Assembly: GCA_023432225.1 (NCBI GenBank)
Contig: JAEYUW010000017.1
Location: 1 to 64,000 of the forward strand
Direction of reading: 5' to 3'
From: Verrucomicrobiota bacterium
GTDB taxonomy: Bacteria; Verrucomicrobiota; Verrucomicrobiia; Opitutales; Opitutaceae
Length of the DNA stretch: 64,000 bases
A program made the position numbers and the translations under genes. A model generated the notes under the pieces. That model did no database searches. It was not told the origin of the DNA and saw nothing but the letters and a program-made list of their open reading frames with translations. Of the stretch, positions 26,167-34,824 are shown one piece after another; position 1 is the stretch's first letter; each line of letters begins with the position of its first letter.

Positions 26167-27242
26167 TTTTTCGGTGCGGGGCGCAGCTTATCCAACTGCT
26201 CGCTGTAGCTGACGATGCCCGCCACGATCGACTCGGCGATTTGCTGGCGATACTCGGGCTTCGCCACACGGCGCGCTTCCTCGTCGTTGGAAAGATAGGC
26301 ACATTCGACGAGCACGCCCGGCGAAGTGAGCGTGCGCAACACCGCCCAGCGCGCGCGCTTGTAGCCGCGGTCGGGAGCGTCGAGGCCGTTCACCAACGCG
26401 CGATGCAAGGCGAAGCCGAGCAGCAGATTCGCATGATCGTAACGGTTGCCCGGAAACGCGCGCTTGGTGTCGTCGTCGGGTTCGGTCGCCGCGGTCGAAA
26501 GCATGTGCTGCGGCGGCAGCGTGTAGGTCTCGACGCCCTTGATCGCTTCGGGGGCGTTGTTGAAGTGAATGCTGACGAACAGATCCGCGAGCGCCTTGTT
26601 CGCGAACGCGGCGCGCATCGGCAGATCGACGCGCGGATTGCCAGAGAAGCGCGTGTCGCCCTCGCGCGTCATCTTCACCTGATAGCCGCGCGCCAGCAGG
26701 AGCTTTCGCACGCGCAACGCCACGTCGAGCGCCGCGGCTTTTTCGGTGATACTAGCCTTGCGGTTCTCCGTGCCGGGATCGGTGCCGCCGTGTCCGGGGT
26801 CGAGCACGATCATGCGCGGCGCGCCGAGCGGCAGCTGGCTCGCGAGATCTGCCGGTCGAAACAGCGGCAGCACGGTCTCCTCGGCATCGAGCTTGGTGAT
26901 CCACAGGCTGTCGGCCGAAGCGACCACCGGCTTGGTCATGTGGATGCGGATGCCATCCAGGTGGAAGTCACGTTCGACGTCCTCGAACACACACCGCACG
27001 CGCCCACCGTCGCTGAGCGTGGCCTTTTTGCCGGAAAGGGCGAACTTCAGGCCAACTTTCTTCGCAATGACGGCGAGGTCGACATACTCGTCGCCGTAAA
27101 GTCGCGCGGTCGGCCACTCGGTCACGCCAAGCACGGCACCGGGGCGAGTGGGCGGAGCACGCAAGGGTGCGGCGGCGGCGTGCACGACCGCAATCCACGC
27201 CGCTGCGACCAGCGTGATCGCAGCGACGAAGCCCCTCATCAT
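26163..27242 (-). CDS. N-acetylmuramoyl-L-alanine amidase (Amidase_3)
   Basis: 359 residues. The signal peptide is MMRGFVAAITLVAAAWIAVVHA. The N-terminal 150 residues contain a copper-amine-oxidase-N-like / AMIN-type region (TEWPTARLYGDEYVDLAVIAKKVGLKFALSGKKATL). The catalytic domain follows: MIVLDPGHGGTDPGT with the first zinc His, a Glu in the N-terminal part, LFVSIHFNNAPE with the second His, and SPGVLVECAYLSNDEEA with the catalytic Glu. It cleaves peptide from peptidoglycan glycan chains. It lies 28 bases after infC on the same strand. Its stop codon falls inside an inverted repeat. Confidence 0.92.
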   Translation of the reverse strand: MMRGFVAAITLVAAAWIAVVHAAAAPLRAPPTRPGAVLGVTEWPTARLYGDEYVDLAVIAKKVGLKFALSGKKATLSDGGRVRCVFEDVERDFHLDGIRIHMTKPVVASADSLWITKLDAEETVLPLFRPADLASQLPLGAPRMIVLDPGHGGTDPGTENRKASITEKAAALDVALRVRKLLLARGYQVKMTREGDTRFSGNPRVDLPMRAAFANKALADLFVSIHFNNAPEAIKGVETYTLPPQHMLSTAATEPDDDTKRAFPGNRYDHANLLLGFALHRALVNGLDAPDRGYKRARWAVLRTLTSPGVLVECAYLSNDEEARRVAKPEYRQQIAESIVAGIVSYSEQLDKLRPAPKK

Positions 27243-27270
27243 GCTCAGCGGCGCCGTGCGGCGATCCGCG

Positions 27271-27945
27271 TCAGGCCTGCGGCGCAGGCACGGAGCCGTG
27301 ATCGTTACCGTGATTCGCAGACGCCTGGGTCGGCGCGGCTTCGCGGACAAGATACTTCGGCTTGCGCTTGTTCACCGGATTCGGCGTGAGCATCACGTTG
27401 ATCTGCTTGCCCGTGAGCTTCGGTGGCGCGTCGGGGTGGCCCATCGTCTCGAGATCAGCCAAGGCGCGCTTCATGACGTCGAAGCCCATCTCGGTGTGCG
27501 CCATTTCGCGGCCGCGGAATTTCAGACGGAGCTTCACCTTGCTGCCCTCGTCGAGGAACTCCTCGGCGTGGCGCACCTTGGTTTCGAAATCGTGTTTCTC
27601 GATGCGGACGGTGAACTCGATTTCCTTGAGCTTCGTGCCGGCCGGCTTCGAGTGAGTCTGCTTCTTCTGCTCCTCGTAGATGTATTTGCCGAAGTCCATG
27701 ATGCGGCACACCGGCGGGACGGCGGCGGACGCGACTTCGACGAGGTCGAGGTTGAACTGCTGCGCGAGGGCGAGCGCTTTCGGCGTATCGAGGATGCCGA
27801 GCTGGCGGCCTTCGGGGCTGATGACGCGCACCTGGGGGGACTTGATGCGCGCGTTACGCTTGATGTGAGCGTAGGGGTCGTTGTTGCGCGGAGCGCCGCG
27901 ATTGTAGGGCTGGCGGGGACCGCCGGAGGAGGAGGGAAGTGCCAT
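27271..27945 (-). CDS. infC: Translation initiation factor IF-3
   Basis: 224 residues. Recognisable segments are IKRNARIKSPQVRVISPEGRQLGILDTPKALALAQQFNLDLVEVA, VCRIMDFGKYIYEEQKK, and VKLRLKFRGREMAHTEMGFDVMKR. IF-3 binds the 30S subunit and proofreads start-codon choice. The N-terminus has a basic, Asn/Pro-rich extension and the C-terminus a His/Gln/Ala tail. The start is ATG rather than the rare ATT used in many bacteria. rpmI and rplT, the usual partners, are not downstream. Confidence 0.95.
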   Translation of the reverse strand: MALPSSSGGPRQPYNRGAPRNNDPYAHIKRNARIKSPQVRVISPEGRQLGILDTPKALALAQQFNLDLVEVASAAVPPVCRIMDFGKYIYEEQKKQTHSKPAGTKLKEIEFTVRIEKHDFETKVRHAEEFLDEGSKVKLRLKFRGREMAHTEMGFDVMKRALADLETMGHPDAPPKLTGKQINVMLTPNPVNKRKPKYLVREAAPTQASANHGNDHGSVPAPQA

Positions 27946-28053
27946 TAATTAGGTTTGCTGAACCGAGTAGGTCGGGCGGTCTTCTTGTCGCGAACCCGAG
28001 TGATGACAACCCCTTTTTGAGCAAGTTGCACCGGGGGGGAACGCCGGAAAGGG

Positions 28054-28431
28054 TTACACGCTGAAACTCTCGCCGCAAGAGCAGGAGGCCTTGGCGTTGG
28101 GGTTAGCGAACTTGAAGCCTCCCCCGACCATCTTGTGCGAGTAGTCGAGGACCGTGCCCTTCAGGTAGAGCGCTGTCTTCGGATCGACGAGCACGGCGGC
28201 GCCGCCGGTGCGGACGAGGATGTCGCCACGCTTGGCTTCCGGGACGAAACGGAGCTTGTAGCTGAGGCCATTGCAGCCGCCGCCGGTGATCGCGATGCGG
28301 AGAAAATCCCCCTGCTGCTCGCGCGCGATGAGCGCAGCGATCTTCGCGCCCGCGTCCGACGTGAGGCGCACGAGGTTTTCATTACCTTCGCGAACGCCTT
28401 CGGGCAAAGTGACTGGAGCAGACGGGAGCAC
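28054..28431 (-). CDS. A-type Fe-S carrier protein (IscA/ErpA/HesB family)
   Basis: About 125 residues. The carrier domain starts LVRLTSDAGAKIAALI. The three conserved Cys lie in ITGGGCNGLSYKL and ASCSCGESFSV, with KGTVLDYSHKMVGGGFKFANPNA between. It delivers Fe-S clusters to apo-enzymes. No ATG is available in a sensible place. GTG 28429-28431, 8 bases past the pdxA stop, is the best start; a TTG at 28407 is the alternative. Confidence 0.88.
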   Translation of the reverse strand: MLPSAPVTLPEGVREGNENLVRLTSDAGAKIAALIAREQQGDFLRIAITGGGCNGLSYKLRFVPEAKRGDILVRTGGAAVLVDPKTALYLKGTVLDYSHKMVGGGFKFANPNAKASCSCGESFSV

Positions 28432-28439
28432 CCGCAGAG

Positions 28440-29384
28440 TTATTGCCGGCTGCGGAGATTTATCAAGCGCCGCGCCACCGCCACCGCGTTTGTGAAGCTC
28501 GTCGCGCTCGCCTTCCCCTGCCCCGCGATGCCAAACGCCGTGCCGTGGTCCGGGCTGGTGCGCACGTGCGGCAGGCCGAGGGTGACGTTCACGGATTCGT
28601 CGAAGTCGACCACCTTGAGCGGGGCAAGTCCCTGGTCGTGGTAAAGCGCCACGACGACGTCGAACTCCCCGCGCAGCGCGCGCGCGAAGAGCGTGTCGCC
28701 GGGTTGGCAAAGCGACAGACCGGGAAACTCAGTGCGCGTTTTCGCGAGGGCGGGATTGAGGAAATCGCGTTCCTCGTCGCCGAGCAGACCGTTCTCGCCC
28801 GCGTGCGGGTTCAAGCCGCAGACGCCGATGCGCGGCGCGGCGATGCCGTCGGCCCGCGCGAGTTGGTCGGCGGCGGCGATCGTGCGGTGCAAGAGCTGCG
28901 GACCGAGCAACTGCGGCACCTCGCACAACGACACGTGCCACGTGGCCAATGCCACGCGCAGCTTGCCGCCGCAAAAGCACATCACCGGATCGCCGCCCCA
29001 GCGGGCCGCAAAAAATTCGGTCTGCCCTGGAAATTCGTAGCCGACCGCCGCCAGCCGTTCCTTGCTGATCGGTCCGGTCACGACGCCGGAAAACTCGCCG
29101 GACTTCGTGCCCGCCGCCGCACGCTCCATCGCCGCCCAAGCCACGAGCGCGCTGTCGCCGTCCGGTTTGCCGGGCGTCGCAACGAAATCCTCCAGTCCGA
29201 CCGCGATCTTCGCACCGCACGCCGGCAGTGATTCCAACCAGAGCGCCGGACCGATCACGGCCACATCGCTTGCCTCGTCGGGATGCGAGCCGAGCCACGT
29301 CGCGATGATTTCGGGACCGACACCCGCCGGATCGCCGCAGGTGAAGGCGAGAAGGGAAGAATACGTTTTCAACACAGAGGGCAT
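28440..29384 (-). CDS. pdxA: 4-hydroxythreonine-4-phosphate dehydrogenase PdxA
   Basis: 314 residues. It oxidises 4-phosphohydroxy-L-threonine in DXP-dependent pyridoxal-phosphate synthesis. Metal-binding His residues are seen in LATWHVSLCEV, CGLNPHAGENG and ALYHDQGLAPLK. The substrate region GDPAGVGPEI is at the N-terminus, and GTAFGIAGQGKA near the end. ATG 29382-29384 is used because upstream in-frame sequence is the AT-rich hairpin at 29443-29503. Confidence 0.94.
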   Translation of the reverse strand: MPSVLKTYSSLLAFTCGDPAGVGPEIIATWLGSHPDEASDVAVIGPALWLESLPACGAKIAVGLEDFVATPGKPDGDSALVAWAAMERAAAGTKSGEFSGVVTGPISKERLAAVGYEFPGQTEFFAARWGGDPVMCFCGGKLRVALATWHVSLCEVPQLLGPQLLHRTIAAADQLARADGIAAPRIGVCGLNPHAGENGLLGDEERDFLNPALAKTRTEFPGLSLCQPGDTLFARALRGEFDVVVALYHDQGLAPLKVVDFDESVNVTLGLPHVRTSPDHGTAFGIAGQGKASATSFTNAVAVARRLINLRSRQ

Positions 29385-29442
29385 GGCTAGCGCAGAGCTG
29401 ATGGCTCCGCGAGGACTCCATCTAAAACGCCCAAGCCGGATT

Positions 29443-29503
29443 GGCCACAAAAAGCACAAAGGGCGCAAAAGGCTTTTTTGAGTTTTTTGTGCTTTTTGTG
29501 GCC
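29443..29503. repeat. A/T-rich inverted repeat (CCACAAAAAGCACAAA family)
   Basis: Perfect 18-bp arms (29443-29460 and 29486-29503) read CACAAAAAGCACAAA and its complement. It lies in the lpxA-pdxA spacer. Part of the same word (AAAAGCACAAAGAACGCAAA) recurs at 56400-56420 ahead of the serine hydrolase gene. Confidence 0.75.
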
Positions 29504-29539
29504 AAAGGGAAATTCCCCGCGATCCGCGGCATGCGCGTT

Positions 29540-30283
29540 TCAACTCTCTGAAGTTTCGGCATGCGCCGCGTGCGGTCGCGCGAAGCTGCGTTTGCCGCCG
29601 GCGAAAAACTCAAGGAAGCGCTTCGCCTCCGCGCTCTGCACCCCGGCCGCGAGTTTCGCTACCGCGCGCGGACGCGGATCGCCACCCGCAAACACGTGCG
29701 CGTAGCACGCTTTGATTTCGATGATCGCCGCCCGCGAGAAACCGCGGCGCTTGAGACCGACCAAGTTGAAACCCGGCACCTCGTCGCGCTCGGCGACCAT
29801 CAGGAACGGCGCGACGTCCTTTGTCAGGCGAGTGAGCCCGCCGACCATGACGCCCTCGCCGATGCGGACGAATTGGTGGATGCCCGCGCCGCCGCCCACG
29901 AACGTGTAGCTGCCCACGCTGACGTGGCCCGCGAGCATAACGTTGTTCGCGAGCACGACGTCGTCCGCCACCTCGCAATCGTGGCCGACGTGCGCGTTGG
30001 CCATGAGGAAGCAGCGCGCGCCGACGACGGTGTTTTTGCCCGCGTAGATCGAACGGTTGAGCGTGCAGTGTTCGCGGATGACGGTGCCCGCCCCGACCAC
30101 GACGCCACTCGCGGTGGCGGGATCGAATTTCAGGTATTGCGGATCACCGCCGACCACCGCGAACGGATGGACGACCACGCCGTCACCGAGCACGGCGTGC
30201 TTGGTCACGATGGCGTGCGCGTGAATGGTGCAGTTGGCGCCGAGCTGTGCGCCCGGTTCGACGATGGCGGTGGGATGAATCAC
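29540..30283 (-). CDS. lpxA: Acyl-ACP--UDP-N-acetylglucosamine O-acyltransferase LpxA
   Basis: 247 residues. A left-handed beta-helix of hexapeptide repeats (IHPTAIVEPGAQLGANCTIHAHAIV...), with the catalytic His in ANAHVGHDCEVADDVVLANNVMLAGHVSVGSY and a C-terminal helical part (GFNLVGLKRRGFSRAAIIEIKACY). It is the first step of lipid A synthesis, so the organism has an LPS-type outer membrane. The start is GTG 30281-30283, directly before the conserved IHPTA. No lpxD, fabZ or lpxB neighbours are present. Confidence 0.93.
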   Translation of the reverse strand: MIHPTAIVEPGAQLGANCTIHAHAIVTKHAVLGDGVVVHPFAVVGGDPQYLKFDPATASGVVVGAGTVIREHCTLNRSIYAGKNTVVGARCFLMANAHVGHDCEVADDVVLANNVMLAGHVSVGSYTFVGGGAGIHQFVRIGEGVMVGGLTRLTKDVAPFLMVAERDEVPGFNLVGLKRRGFSRAAIIEIKACYAHVFAGGDPRPRAVAKLAAGVQSAEAKRFLEFFAGGKRSFARPHAAHAETSES

Positions 30284-30378
30284 GAAATTTTCGATTTTAG
30301 ATTTTTGATTTTCGATTGGCCCGAGGGTGCCGGATGCAGAGCGATTTCGGAGCACGGACAGTCAGTCGGCGGCTGACC

Positions 30379-30462
30379 GGTGGAACGCGTTGACCCCAAC
30401 GCGTTCAAGGATCTCCGTCGCCGGGCGGACGTCCGAGCGCATGGAGGTCAATGCGCTCCACC
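30379..30462. repeat. Inverted repeat, GGTGGAACGCGTTGACC family (copy 1)
   Basis: The left half is itself a hairpin (GAACGCGTTG...CAACGCGTTC). The right half (GAGCGCAT...ATGCGCTCCACC) complements it with two mismatches. Other copies are at 37120-37183 and 40361-40424. All three lie in or beside the iron-uptake half of the window. Confidence 0.82.
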
Positions 30463-30554
30463 TCCACGCAGCGGGCCGACGCGCGAAGAGCGCGTGTCGC
30501 GGCCACTTGGCGCTTCTGATGCTTTTTCAGCCATCTCCGCTCGGTCGCCCGCGC

Positions 30555-31187
30555 TCATTCCTTCTCGCGGCGGCTCGTCACGCGCTCGGAGAGCAGGTCG
30601 AGCTGCGGGTCGCGGAGCAGGTCGTAGTTTTTAAGCACGCGGATCAGCTGCAGCGTGTCGCTTTTGCCGTAGTTGCGGTTGAGTTCCACCTTGTCGATCA
30701 GATCGAGCAGCATGGTGCGGAACGAGATCACCGCATCGACGCCTTTTTCCTTCAGCATCGCCACCGCCTGCGAGCGGAACGGCTCCGCGGTGGGCAGGCC
30801 CGGCAACACGAGGATTTTCAACAGTCCCGCGCCATCGGGGTCTTCCACCTCGGTCGGGAAGAAACGCGAGGCCTCCTTCAACACGCTCTGCTCAAGGAAG
30901 CGGAAAATCTCGGGCTGGTTGCGCAGCGTGCTCGGCGTGAACCGCCCGGCGGCGTGCCAGCCTTTGATGCTCACGACCGCGCGGTGGACGAACGGGAGTT
31001 CGTTCGCGAAGAGGAAGAAATCAGCTTTGCGCGAGCCGCGCTGCCATACCGGATTGAACACCACGAGATCGATCACCTCGTCGGCCGCGCCCTTGCGAGC
31101 GGTCAGGGCGTATTTGCGCGCCTGGCGCACAAAGAAGCCGGCTTGCTCGAAGTATTCACGGACGATGCCCTCGTCGATGGCGGACAT
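30555..31187 (-). CDS. Conserved-looking hypothetical protein, possible PD-(D/E)XK fold
   Basis: 210 residues, no signal peptide or membrane helix. The N-terminal third reads IVREYFEQAGFFVRQARKYALTARKGAADEVIDLVVFNPVW, then RAVVSIKGWHA. An early Glu, a buried strand beginning with Asp (VIDLVVF) and a strand ending in Lys (VVSIKG) is the general order of restriction-endonuclease-like nucleases, but I cannot confirm the fold. The remainder is helical and charged, ending LLSERVTSRREKE. It sits between aroB and lpxA on the same strand. Confidence 0.75.
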   Translation of the reverse strand: MSAIDEGIVREYFEQAGFFVRQARKYALTARKGAADEVIDLVVFNPVWQRGSRKADFFLFANELPFVHRAVVSIKGWHAAGRFTPSTLRNQPEIFRFLEQSVLKEASRFFPTEVEDPDGAGLLKILVLPGLPTAEPFRSQAVAMLKEKGVDAVISFRTMLLDLIDKVELNRNYGKSDTLQLIRVLKNYDLLRDPQLDLLSERVTSRREKE

Positions 31188-31188
31188 G

Positions 31189-31304
31189 ATGATTGCGGAT
31201 TGGCGAGTGCGGATTGCGGAATAGCTCTCCGCGCAACCAGAAACCTATGGCCACGGCCCGCCTCCTCGGCAATCCGCATTCCGCAATCCGAAATCCGCAA
31301 TTAG
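31189..31304. repeat. Long inverted repeat, ATTGCGGATT family (copy 2), overlapping the aroB stop
   Basis: Left arm 31189-31222 and right arm 31268-31304 match copy 1 (11979-12062) closely. The outer TAATTGCGG of the right end gives the TAA stop of aroB. The 45-bp centre differs from copy 1. Confidence 0.8.
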
Positions 31305-32392
31305 CCCGCGGCTCCCACCTCGCGCCAGACCTTCTCCACCGGGGCGAGCGGCACGTCGCCCCGCGTTGCGGCGCGGCCAAGCGATTCAAGGACCACGAAG
31401 CGCAGCTGACCGTCGCGGTTCTTCTTGTCGCGCGCCATCGCCGCGAACAACGCCTCCAGTTTCAGCGGCTCGCGCAAACGCACCGGCAATGCGTGCGCCG
31501 CGACGACACGCTCCACGCGCGCCACGGCCGCATCGTCCACCAGTCCCAGTTCGCGCGACAGCCGTGCCGCCGCCGCGAGTCCGATCGCCACCGCCTCGCC
31601 GTGCAAATACGCGCCGTAGCCAGCGACGTTCTCGATCGCGTGTCCGAAGGTGTGACCGAGGTTCAGCAACGCGCGCCCACCCTCCGCCGCCGTCTCGCGC
31701 GGGTCCGCCTGCACGACGTGCGCCTTGATCTCACAGCAGCGCCGCACGATCGCGAGCAAGTCGGGATGCGCGAGCGAAAGCGGCCGCGCCTCGAGCTGCG
31801 CGAAAAGTGCTTCGTCGGCGAGCAGGCCGTATTTGATCACCTCGGCCGCGCCCGCCGCGAACTCGCGCGGCGGCAGCGTCCGCAAGAAATCCGCGAACGC
31901 ATACACCGCGCGTGGGTGATGAAACGCACCTGCGAGGTTCTTGCCCGCGCGCAAATTGAGCCCCGTCTTCCCTCCGACCGAGCTGTCGACCATCGCGAGC
32001 AGCGTCGTCGGCACCTGCACGTAGTCGATCCCGCGCAGATAGCTCGCCGCCGCAAAACCCGCGAGATCGCCCACGACGCCGCCCCCGATCGCCCACAGCA
32101 CGCCGCGACGATCGATGCGGTGTTGCGCGAGAAATTCCCACACCTCGGCCAACTGCGCTGCGTTCTTCGTTCCCTCGCCCGCCGGCAGCACCAACGTCGG
32201 CGCCCCAGCGAGCGAAGCCCCCTCCGCCAAACCGAGCACGGCCGCCACGGAGCGATCAGTCACGATCGCCGCCGCGCGTCCCGCCCACGCCTTTTCAGCC
32301 AATGCCGCCGCCACGCCTTCCCGCACCGCGCCCGGGCGCAGGTGGATGGGATAACTGTGTTCAGAAAGCTGAACTTCAAGGGTTTGAGTCAC
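31301..32392 (-). CDS. aroB: 3-dehydroquinate synthase
   Basis: About 363 residues. NAD-dependent, zinc-dependent cyclisation of DAHP, the second shikimate step. Motifs are the NAD site GGGVVGDLAGFAAASYLRGIDYVQVPTTLLAMVDSSVGGKTGLN and the zinc ligands in GAAEVIKYGLL, LNLGHTFGHAIE and YLHGEAVAIG. Start GTG 32390-32392 places the protein's first strand (TQTLEVQLSEHSYPIHL) at the terminus as in relatives. An ATG at 32443 is an alternative that adds 17 poorly conserved residues. Its 5' region faces the first TonB receptor gene. Confidence 0.94.
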   Translation of the reverse strand: MTQTLEVQLSEHSYPIHLRPGAVREGVAAALAEKAWAGRAAAIVTDRSVAAVLGLAEGASLAGAPTLVLPAGEGTKNAAQLAEVWEFLAQHRIDRRGVLWAIGGGVVGDLAGFAAASYLRGIDYVQVPTTLLAMVDSSVGGKTGLNLRAGKNLAGAFHHPRAVYAFADFLRTLPPREFAAGAAEVIKYGLLADEALFAQLEARPLSLAHPDLLAIVRRCCEIKAHVVQADPRETAAEGGRALLNLGHTFGHAIENVAGYGAYLHGEAVAIGLAAAARLSRELGLVDDAAVARVERVVAAHALPVRLREPLKLEALFAAMARDKKNRDGQLRFVVLESLGRAATRGDVPLAPVEKVWREVGAAG

Positions 32393-32472
32393 GAGAGCGT
32401 TAGAGCGCAATCGGCCGCGCCGGTCAAACCGCCATTCGGTCATCCGCGCATCCAATGCACTTCTTGCGTCAC

Positions 32473-32491
32473 TTTGAGACAAATTCTCAAA
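32473..32491. promoter_or_regulatory. Fur-box-like inverted repeat upstream of the first TonB receptor
   Basis: TTTGAGA-CAAAT-TCTCAAA, a perfect 7-5-7 repeat, lies 70 bases before the receptor's ATG. It resembles the TTGAGAATnATTCTCAA form of Fur boxes. Its position between aroB and a siderophore receptor fits iron repression of the receptor (inference). Confidence 0.65.
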
Positions 32492-32561
32492 TCCAACTTG
32501 ACGTGAGATTGGGTCGCATGTGCACTGCGACCCGTTCTCAATTTCTCGCAGACCAACCTCC

Positions 32562-34718
32562 ATGCACCTCCACGCCTCGCTCTCCTTCCGCCGCTCCGCC
32601 ACGTGCGCTGCGCTCGCCGCCCTCAGCGCGACCGCCGCCCTCCGCGCCGATGACGCCGGCGACACGCCGAGCTACCTCCCGCCGTCCAACGAGGTCGTCC
32701 GCCTCGCCCAGTTCGAAGTGAACGGCCGTAAGGAAAAGAACCTCTACGCCGTCCAGCACAGCGTCACCGCGACGAAGACCGACACCGCGCTGGTCGACGT
32801 TCCGCAATCCATCTCCGTCATCACCCGCGAGCTGATCGACGACCAAGCGATGCAGAACATCGGCGACGTCACCCGTTACGTGCCCGGCGTCGGCATCGCG
32901 CAAGGCGAAGGCAACCGCGACACGCCCGTCCTCCGCGGCAACAGCACGACCGCCGACTTCTTCATCGATGGCGTCCGCGACGACGTCCAATACTTCCGCG
33001 ACCTCTACAACGTCGACCGCGTCGAAGTTCTCAAAGGCCCGAACGCTATGATCTTTGGTCGCGGCGGTTCCGGTGGCCTCATCAACCGCGTCGCGAAGCA
33101 AGCCAACGGCCGCAGCCACCGCGAAGCCACGATCCAGATCGGTTCCTGGGAACAATACCGCGGCACGCTCGATTTCGGTGACCAGCTCTCCGACACGTTC
33201 TCTTACCGCGTCACCGGCCTCTACGAAGACAGCGGCAGCTACCGCGACGACGTCTCGATCAAACGCTACGGCATCAACCCGACCTTCCGCTACCTGCTCT
33301 CGAAAGCCACGACGCTCCGCGTCGGCTACGAATACTTCCACGACGAGCGCACCGCCGACCGCGGCGTCTCGTCCTACCAAGGCCGCCCGCTCGCCGTCGA
33401 CCCATCGACCTTCTTCGGCAACCCCGCGCAAAGCCCCGTCGAAGCCTCCGTCCACACCGCGTTCGCCACCGTCGACCATCGCTTCAACGCCAACCTCACC
33501 CTGCGCAACCACACGCGCTACTCCACCTACGACAAGTTCTACCAAAACATCTTCCCCGGCGCCGTGAACGCCGCCGGCACGACCGTCGCGCTCCAAGGTT
33601 ACAACAACGGCACGCAACGCGATAATCTCTTCAACCAGACCGACCTCGTCTGGAACGTCGACGCCGGCAGCCTCAAGCACCAGATCCTCACCGGCGTCGA
33701 ACTCGGCCGCCAGGTCACCGACAACAACCGTCAGACCGCCTACTTCGACTCCGTCGCGCCGAACACCACCTCGATCCAAGTCCCGCTCTCCAACCCACGC
33801 ACCACGATCCCGGCCGTTTTCCGCCAAAGCGCGACCGATGCCGACAACCACGGCGTCGCCCGCACCGTCGGCGTCTATGCGCAGGACCAGATCGAACTCA
33901 CGCCGCACATCCTCGGCATCGTCGGCGTGCGCTACGACCGCTTCGAAGTCGACTTCCGCAACAACCGCACCGGCGCCACGCTCGAATCCGCCGACGAGAT
34001 GCTCTCCCCGCGCGCGGGCCTCGTCCTCAAGCCCGCCGCCAATCTCTCGCTCTACACCAGCTACAGCATGTCGTTCGTCCCGCGCGCCGGCGAACAGCTC
34101 TCCTCGCTCAGCCTCACCAACCGCAACCTCGATCCCGAAGAGTTCAAAAACTACGAAGTCGGTCTGAAGTGGGACCTCCGCCCCGAACTCTCCTTCAGCG
34201 CCGCCGTCTATCGCCTCGATCGCACCAACGTCGCGATCACCGACCCGACCGACTCCACCAAATCGGTCCTCATCGACGGCCAGCGCGCCAAGGGCCTCGA
34301 AGTCGGCATCACCGGCCGCGTCGCCCGCAACTGGAGCATCTCCGGCGGCTACGCTTATCAGGACGGCGAAATTCTCTCCGACCAATCAGCCACGATCAAA
34401 GCCGGCGCGCGCCTCGCGCAACTCCCGCGCCACACGTTCTCGCTCTGGAACCGCTACGATCTCAGCCGCGACTGGGGCTTCGGCCTCGGCGCGATCTACC
34501 GCGACGAAATCTTCGCCTCCACCGACAACACCGTGCGCCTGCCGAGCTTCGTCCGCTTCGACGCCGCCGCGTTCTACCGCATCAACGACCGCGTCCGCGC
34601 CCAACTCAACGTCGAGAACATCCTCGACCGCGACTACTACTCCAGCGCCCACACCAACACGAACATCACGCCCGGCTCTCCGCGCGCGTTCCGCGTGAGC
34701 GTCACCACGACCTTCTGA
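32562..34718 (+). CDS. TonB-dependent siderophore receptor
   Basis: 718 residues. The signal peptide is MHLHASLSFRRSATCAALAALSATAALRA. The plug domain has TDTALVDVPQSISVITRELIDDQAMQNIGDV, LRGNSTTADFFIDGVRDD and VEVLKGPNAMIFGRGGSGGLINRV. A 22-strand barrel ends in FRVSVTTTF, the aromatic C-terminus needed for outer-membrane insertion. It resembles the Fiu/FpvA type of catecholate or hydroxamate receptors; the exact ligand is not determined. The PepSY protein gene follows after a terminator-like hairpin, and a Fur-like box precedes it. Confidence 0.94.
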   Translation: MHLHASLSFRRSATCAALAALSATAALRADDAGDTPSYLPPSNEVVRLAQFEVNGRKEKNLYAVQHSVTATKTDTALVDVPQSISVITRELIDDQAMQNIGDVTRYVPGVGIAQGEGNRDTPVLRGNSTTADFFIDGVRDDVQYFRDLYNVDRVEVLKGPNAMIFGRGGSGGLINRVAKQANGRSHREATIQIGSWEQYRGTLDFGDQLSDTFSYRVTGLYEDSGSYRDDVSIKRYGINPTFRYLLSKATTLRVGYEYFHDERTADRGVSSYQGRPLAVDPSTFFGNPAQSPVEASVHTAFATVDHRFNANLTLRNHTRYSTYDKFYQNIFPGAVNAAGTTVALQGYNNGTQRDNLFNQTDLVWNVDAGSLKHQILTGVELGRQVTDNNRQTAYFDSVAPNTTSIQVPLSNPRTTIPAVFRQSATDADNHGVARTVGVYAQDQIELTPHILGIVGVRYDRFEVDFRNNRTGATLESADEMLSPRAGLVLKPAANLSLYTSYSMSFVPRAGEQLSSLSLTNRNLDPEEFKNYEVGLKWDLRPELSFSAAVYRLDRTNVAITDPTDSTKSVLIDGQRAKGLEVGITGRVARNWSISGGYAYQDGEILSDQSATIKAGARLAQLPRHTFSLWNRYDLSRDWGFGLGAIYRDEIFASTDNTVRLPSFVRFDAAAFYRINDRVRAQLNVENILDRDYYSSAHTNTNITPGSPRAFRVSVTTTF

Positions 34719-34724
34719 GTGCTC

Positions 34725-34768
34725 CCGGAGCGCGCGGGTAAATGGTTTGGCCCGCGCGCTCCCCTTTT
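34725..34768 (+). terminator. Hairpin terminator after the first TonB receptor
   Basis: A 12-bp perfect stem (GGAGCGCGCGGG / CCCGCGCGCTCC) with a 12-base loop, followed by CCTTTTTC. Confidence 0.85.
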
Positions 34769-34824
34769 TCGCCCCTGCGCCTCACCCTAGATTTTCCATT
34801 TCCCGCGCGCGTCTCCGCCGCTGC

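Noticed and set aside
29540..30355. LpxA starting further upstream near 30355
   Set aside because: The upstream part is A/T-rich repeat-like DNA; GTG 30283 lies directly before the conserved IHPTA start.
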